A stretch of DNA of 37,297 nt from assembly GCA_016793065.1 (NCBI GenBank), contig JAEULV010000047.1:1-37297 (forward strand), read 5' to 3'. A model generated the notes under the pieces. It made no database searches, was not told the DNA's origin, and saw only the letters and a program-made list of their open reading frames with translations. Origin of the DNA: Hyphomicrobiaceae bacterium. GTDB lineage: Bacteria > Pseudomonadota > Alphaproteobacteria > Rhizobiales > Ancalomicrobiaceae. Both the position numbers and the translations under genes were made by a program. This document shows positions 34,225-37,297 of this stretch, one piece after another (within the stretch, counting starts at the first letter, position 1; each line of letters begins with the position of its first letter).

Positions 34225-35328
34225 TTAGGACATCCCTTCGTCTGAGGCGGGGGCAATCCCCTCGCCGCCTGCCGCGTTCCTGGCGTTCGTCTCGGCGACG
34301 AAGCTGGCGCGGTGGTACATGCCAAGCTCGTGGGCGATCTTGGCCGTTAGGTCGTTGCGGGCCATTTCGTAGGCGAGTTCGACGGCGGCGGCAAAGCCTT
34401 CCGCGTCGGTGCCGCCGTGGCTTTTCACCACAATGCCGTTGAGGCCGAGGAAGACGCCGCCATTGACCTTGCGGGGGTCCATCTTGGCGCGCAGGCTGTC
34501 GAAGGCGCCCTTGGCCAGAACATAGCCGATCTTGGCCAGCCACGACCGGCTCATTGCCTCGCGCAGATAGCCGGCGATCTGCTTGGCGGTGCCCTCGGCG
34601 GTCTTCAGGGCGATATTGCCGGAAAAGCCCTCGGTGACGACGACGTCGACCGTGCCCTTGCCGATGTCGTCGCCCTCGACGAAGCCCTGATAGTCGAGAT
34701 GCGGCAGGTTGGCTTCCTTCAGCAGCTTGCCGGCGGTCTTGACGTCCTCGAGGCCCTTGACCTCCTCGACGCCGACATTCAGCAGGCCGACGCTCGGCCG
34801 CTCCAGCCCGAACAGCGAGCGGGCCATGGCGGAGCCCATGACGGCGAAGTCGATCAATTGCTGGGCATCGGCGCCGACGGTGGCGCCGACATCGAGCACC
34901 ACCGATTCGCCACGCATGGTCGGCCAGATGGCGGCGATGGCCGGGCGGTCGATCTTGGCCATGGTGCGCAGGCAGAACTTGGACATCGCCATCAGCGCGC
35001 CGGTATTGCCGGCGGAGACGCAGACCTGGGCCTCGCCGGCCTTGACCGCCTCGATCGCCTTCCACATCGACGACTTCCAGCGGCCGGCGCGCAACGCCTG
35101 GCTCGGCTTGTCGTCCATGCGCACCACCACCTCGGCGTGGACGACGCGGGAGGCGGCCTTGACGCGGGGAAAGCGCTCGACGATCGCCGCGAGGCGCGCC
35201 TCGTCGCCGAACAGCACGAACCTGATGTCGGGGCGACGGACCAGCGCCACGTCGGCGCCGCCGATGACCATTTCAGGTCCGGCGTCGCCACCCATGGCGT
35301 CGAGCGAAATCGTGATAGTGGACGCCAT
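34225..35328 (-). CDS. plsX: Phosphate acyltransferase PlsX
   Basis: Transfers acyl groups from acyl-ACP to phosphate, giving acyl-phosphate for PlsY and phospholipid synthesis. 367 residues. Motifs include [20 protein letters not shown] at the N-terminus, [72 protein letters not shown] and [20 protein letters not shown]. The ATG at 35328 gives the standard start; the open frame continues upstream only through a spacer. It is downstream of DUF177 and immediately upstream of fabH. Confidence 0.96.
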   Translation of the reverse strand: MASTITISLDAMGGDAGPEMVIGGADVALVRRPDIRFVLFGDEARLAAIVERFPRVKAASRVVHAEVVVRMDDKPSQALRAGRWKSSMWKAIEAVKAGEAQVCVSAGNTGALMAMSKFCLRTMAKIDRPAIAAIWPTMRGESVVLDVGATVGADAQQLIDFAVMGSAMARSLFGLERPSVGLLNVGVEEVKGLEDVKTAGKLLKEANLPHLDYQGFVEGDDIGKGTVDVVVTEGFSGNIALKTAEGTAKQIAGYLREAMSRSWLAKIGYVLAKGAFDSLRAKMDPRKVNGGVFLGLNGIVVKSHGGTDAEGFAAAVELAYEMARNDLTAKIAHELGMYHRASFVAETNARNAAGGEGIAPASDEGMS

Positions 35329-35487
35329 CAAATCCCAACCAATCCAGCTCGAGCTCCGGCGAGTGTCGTTGAGCCGGGCGAGGAGCGCGGACAATAGCGC
35401 TTCCCCTGAGCGAAACAACGGCTTTTTTGGCGGGCCGACGCCGATGCCGCCATTTCCGGCGGCACCTGGCGGGACCGTCCGAAATGT

Positions 35488-36054
35488 CTATTCGTCCGCC
35501 GGCTTCAATTTGGCGAGGGCGGCGAAGGGCGAAACCTTCTCGTCCGGCGCCGGGCCGACGCCGAAGGCCTCGGGATCGAACACAACGCCGGGCTTGCGCG
35601 GATAGGGATCGAGACCGAGCGCCAGGAACTCCATGGTCAGCAGGCCAAGGTCGATCGACTGACCGTCGAACTCGTCGGGCTGATCGACAGCCTCGCCGTC
35701 AAGGTCGATCTCGCCGGCCTCTTCCTGCTTGCGGATGTAGCGCTCCAGGTCGGCCGGCAGCATGAACTTGACCTCGACCGGCTCCTCGATGTGCTCGGGG
35801 ACCGGTTCGAGGCTGACGACGCAGGTCTGGATGACGTCGGCGACGACCTTGCCGGTGACGATGAGGCCGGACTTGCCCCAGGAGCGCACGAGGTATTCGG
35901 CGGTCAACCGGTCGATCGACGGCAGGTCCATGAAATCCGCCAGGGCGCGGCAATCGGCGACGGAGGCGACGACGTTGACCGTCAGCCCGTCGGGCGGCAG
36001 CTCCAGCACCAGTTGCGGCCGGGTGAACGGCGGGACGAATGCGGCATCGCTCAT
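35488..36054 (-). CDS. DUF177/YceD family protein
   Basis: A 188-residue YceD-like protein; the family is linked to large-subunit rRNA accumulation and is named in some databases for that. Visible features are the central VTGKVVADVIQTCVVSLEPV, with the family cysteine before a beta strand, EPVEVKFMLP, the acidic DGEAVDQPDEFDGQSIDLGL and LGLDPYPRKPGV near the C-terminus. In gammaproteobacteria it precedes rpmF and plsX; here rpmF is absent and plsX follows after 159 nt. Its start overlaps the stop of the preceding chaperone gene by 4 nt (36051-36054). Confidence 0.92.
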   Translation of the reverse strand: MSDAAFVPPFTRPQLVLELPPDGLTVNVVASVADCRALADFMDLPSIDRLTAEYLVRSWGKSGLIVTGKVVADVIQTCVVSLEPVPEHIEEPVEVKFMLPADLERYIRKQEEAGEIDLDGEAVDQPDEFDGQSIDLGLLTMEFLALGLDPYPRKPGVVFDPEAFGVGPAPDEKVSPFAALAKLKPADE

Positions 36055-36611
36055 GACTGGCTCACTCCCTCGCCGGCATCAAGGTTCGCCGGCACAGGCC
36101 AGGGGATGCGGTTGGCGAGGATGTCCCCGGCCGGCACCGCCTTCAGCGCGTCGTAAGCGCTGAACACGTAGGTGGCAAGCGGGGCGGCGGCGGAATTGTC
36201 GTCGATGCCGTGATAGACATTGCGGGCGAGCGCCTGAACCAGTTGCCCGGCATCGCCGGCGGCGAGCGCCGGGCCATAGGCGGCGGCGCGCCCGGCATAG
36301 GCCTCGCCGAGCTTGCGCATCTTCTTCGGCACGGTGACGTCGCCGACGCCCATCTCGCGGATCGACTTGTCCATCTCCATGAAGAAATGGTCGAGCACCT
36401 TCTGCGCCTCGGCCAGCGTCTCGCGGCTTTCGCCCTCGCAGCGCTTGAACAGGACGATGAGGTGGATCAGGATCATCTCGAAACGACCCTCGACCGTGTC
36501 GGGCACGCGATACTGACGATAGAATACCGGCAGACGGGCCTGCGACACGATCTCGCCATAGAGGCGTTGGAAGACTGGCTCCCGGCGACGGCTGAACAGG
36601 CTGAAGATCAT
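36051..36611 (-). CDS. Ubiquinol-cytochrome c chaperone (CBP3-like)
   Basis: A 186-residue member of the ubiquinol-cytochrome c chaperone family, related to mitochondrial Cbp3, which supports cytochrome bc1 assembly. Family features are YGEIVSQARLPVFYRQYRVP, DTVEGRFEMILIHLIVLFKR, FFMEMDKSIREMGVGDVTVP and KKMRKLGEAYAGRAAAYGPA. The ATG at 36611 gives MIFSLFSRRR; an upstream start at 36686 would add an unconserved extension. It overlaps DUF177 by 4 nt and is divergent from bamE, the standard Hyphomicrobiales order. Confidence 0.93.
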   Translation of the reverse strand: MIFSLFSRRREPVFQRLYGEIVSQARLPVFYRQYRVPDTVEGRFEMILIHLIVLFKRCEGESRETLAEAQKVLDHFFMEMDKSIREMGVGDVTVPKKMRKLGEAYAGRAAAYGPALAAGDAGQLVQALARNVYHGIDDNSAAAPLATYVFSAYDALKAVPAGDILANRIPWPVPANLDAGEGVSQS

Positions 36612-36768
36612 CGGGTTTCCATCTCGACGGTGGTTGTGCGAGGACCTATCGCAGGATAGGGAATAAGCCAAGATGGGCGCCGACACGAATTGCGGGGCGA
36701 ACCCTCGCGCCGGGGGCGATCCGTCGGGTTCGAGTTCGGCGCCGGGTTGATTGCGGACGCTAGCTTTT

Positions 36769-36797
36769 TCCGGTCAAGTCGGATCAGTTCGACCGGA
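36769..36797 (+). promoter_or_regulatory. Inverted repeat upstream of bamE
   Basis: Arms TCCGGTC (36769-36775) and GACCGGA (36791-36797), 15-nt loop, ending 22 nt before the bamE ATG. It could be a 5' UTR hairpin or an operator in the divergent bamE/chaperone promoter region. Confidence 0.3.
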
Positions 36798-36819
36798 TCG
36801 TGCTGCAGGGGGAATATTG

Positions 36820-37278
36820 ATGCGGAACTTTGATCGGATGACGATGCGCACGATCCTCACCGGCGGCCTCGTGGCCGGGTCCTTGCTGCTTACCGGCTGC
36901 GCCGGGCAGGAGCTGACCCACGGCTATATCATTTCCCAAAGCGCCATCGACCAGGTTTCCGTCGGCTCGTCGCGCGAGCAGGTGCTGCTGGTGCTCGGCT
37001 CGCCGTCGACCACGGCGACGATCGGCGGCGAAGTGTTCTACTACATCTCGCAGAAGCGGTCGCGGTCGCTGGAATTCCTCGGCGACCGGGTCGTCGACCA
37101 GCGGGTGCTGGCGGTGTATTTCGACGACAAGGGCACGGTGAAGGAAGTCGGGAATTACGGCCTGCAGGACGGCAAGGTGTTCGACTTCATCAGCCGCACC
37201 ACCCGCACCGGCGGCCAGGACCTCGGCCTGCTGAGCCAGATGCTGCGCGCGGCGCCGTCGCTCGGCGGCTTCCGCTGA
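36820..37278 (+). CDS. bamE: Outer membrane protein assembly factor BamE (SmpA/OmlA)
   Basis: Lipoprotein of the BAM complex that inserts beta-barrel proteins in the outer membrane. 152 residues. The signal peptide MRTILTGGLVAGSLLLTGCA contains lipobox LTGC with modified Cys27. The mature domain shows YIISQSAIDQVSVGSSREQV, LLVLGSPSTTATIGGEVFYY and VVDQRVLAVYFDDKGTVKEV, the BamE fold. GGGGGA lies 6 nt before the ATG at 36820. It is complete, ending 19 nt before the window edge. Confidence 0.95.
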   Translation: MRNFDRMTMRTILTGGLVAGSLLLTGCAGQELTHGYIISQSAIDQVSVGSSREQVLLVLGSPSTTATIGGEVFYYISQKRSRSLEFLGDRVVDQRVLAVYFDDKGTVKEVGNYGLQDGKVFDFISRTTRTGGQDLGLLSQMLRAAPSLGGFR

Positions 37279-37297
37279 GGCCGGGCGCGAACGCGGC

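Noticed and set aside
1..37297. CRISPR array, rRNA operon, prophage or insertion sequence
   Set aside because: No regularly spaced repeats, no rRNA-like sequence, and no recombinase, transposase or phage structural gene was found on either strand.

Overview
The window is high-GC chromosomal DNA of an alphaproteobacterium, almost certainly of the order Hyphomicrobiales (Rhizobiales). The placement rests on gene content and order: Tim44-like/mltA/Smr/XRE divergent from fxsA and secB, an LdtR-type MarR regulator near an L,D-transpeptidase, hom-glpX beside an AlaC-type aminotransferase and phaC, nrdR-ribD-ribE-ribH-nusB-thiL, and bamE divergent from ubiquinol-cytochrome c chaperone-DUF177-plsX-fabH-ihfA-merR. 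All are core or near-core genes. I saw no tRNA, rRNA, CRISPR array, transposase or integrase.

Layout. 1-3.96 kb (minus): a lipoprotein gene cut by the window edge, then a tightly coupled operon read Tim44-like, mltA, Smr, XRE. 4.27-5.37 kb (plus): fxsA and secB, closed by a bidirectional terminator shared with the convergent L,D-transpeptidase gene (5.5-6.8 kb). 6.97-7.76 kb: a DUF1295 membrane enzyme. 7.76-8.55 kb: an AT-rich island bounded by two identical 40-bp copies of a terminator. 8.6-9.1 kb: ldtR. 9.5-10.3 kb: an ion channel with a C-terminal zinc ribbon. 10.4-14.8 kb (minus): hom, glpX, recO, argC. 15.15-16.4 kb: alaC. 16.8-17.3 kb: a small lipoprotein. 17.5-19.3 kb (plus): phaC. 19.5-23.9 kb (minus): the nrdR-riboflavin-nusB-thiL operon. 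24.2-27.9 kb (plus): a valine-degradation operon (acyl-CoA dehydrogenase, 3-hydroxyisobutyryl-CoA hydrolase, DUF6163 membrane protein, 3-hydroxyisobutyrate dehydrogenase). 27.9-29.7 kb: a gene-poor stretch with two small unknown genes and a cluster of strong hairpins. 29.8-31.4 kb (minus): psd and pssA. 31.6-36.6 kb (minus): ubiquinol-cytochrome c chaperone, DUF177, plsX, fabH, ihfA, merR. 36.8-37.3 kb (plus): bamE.

Themes are envelope biogenesis (MltA, L,D-transpeptidase with LdtR, SecB, BamE, Psd/PssA, PlsX/FabH), amino-acid and cofactor synthesis (ArgC, Hom, AlaC, riboflavin, thiamine), carbon storage (PhaC, GlpX) and valine breakdown.

The most unusual part is the AT-rich island at 7.76-8.55 kb. 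Its composition differs from everything around it, and the duplicated terminator looks like a recombination scar between two otherwise convergent genes. Inside it a possible 58-codon membrane-protein ORF has a strong ribosome binding site. Two further noncoding features deserve attention: an 82-nt palindromic repeat present at 5371-5452 and 10271-10352, and nested hairpins ending in a T-run at 29588-29706. Most long open frames opposite the named genes are high-GC shadows and were left out.
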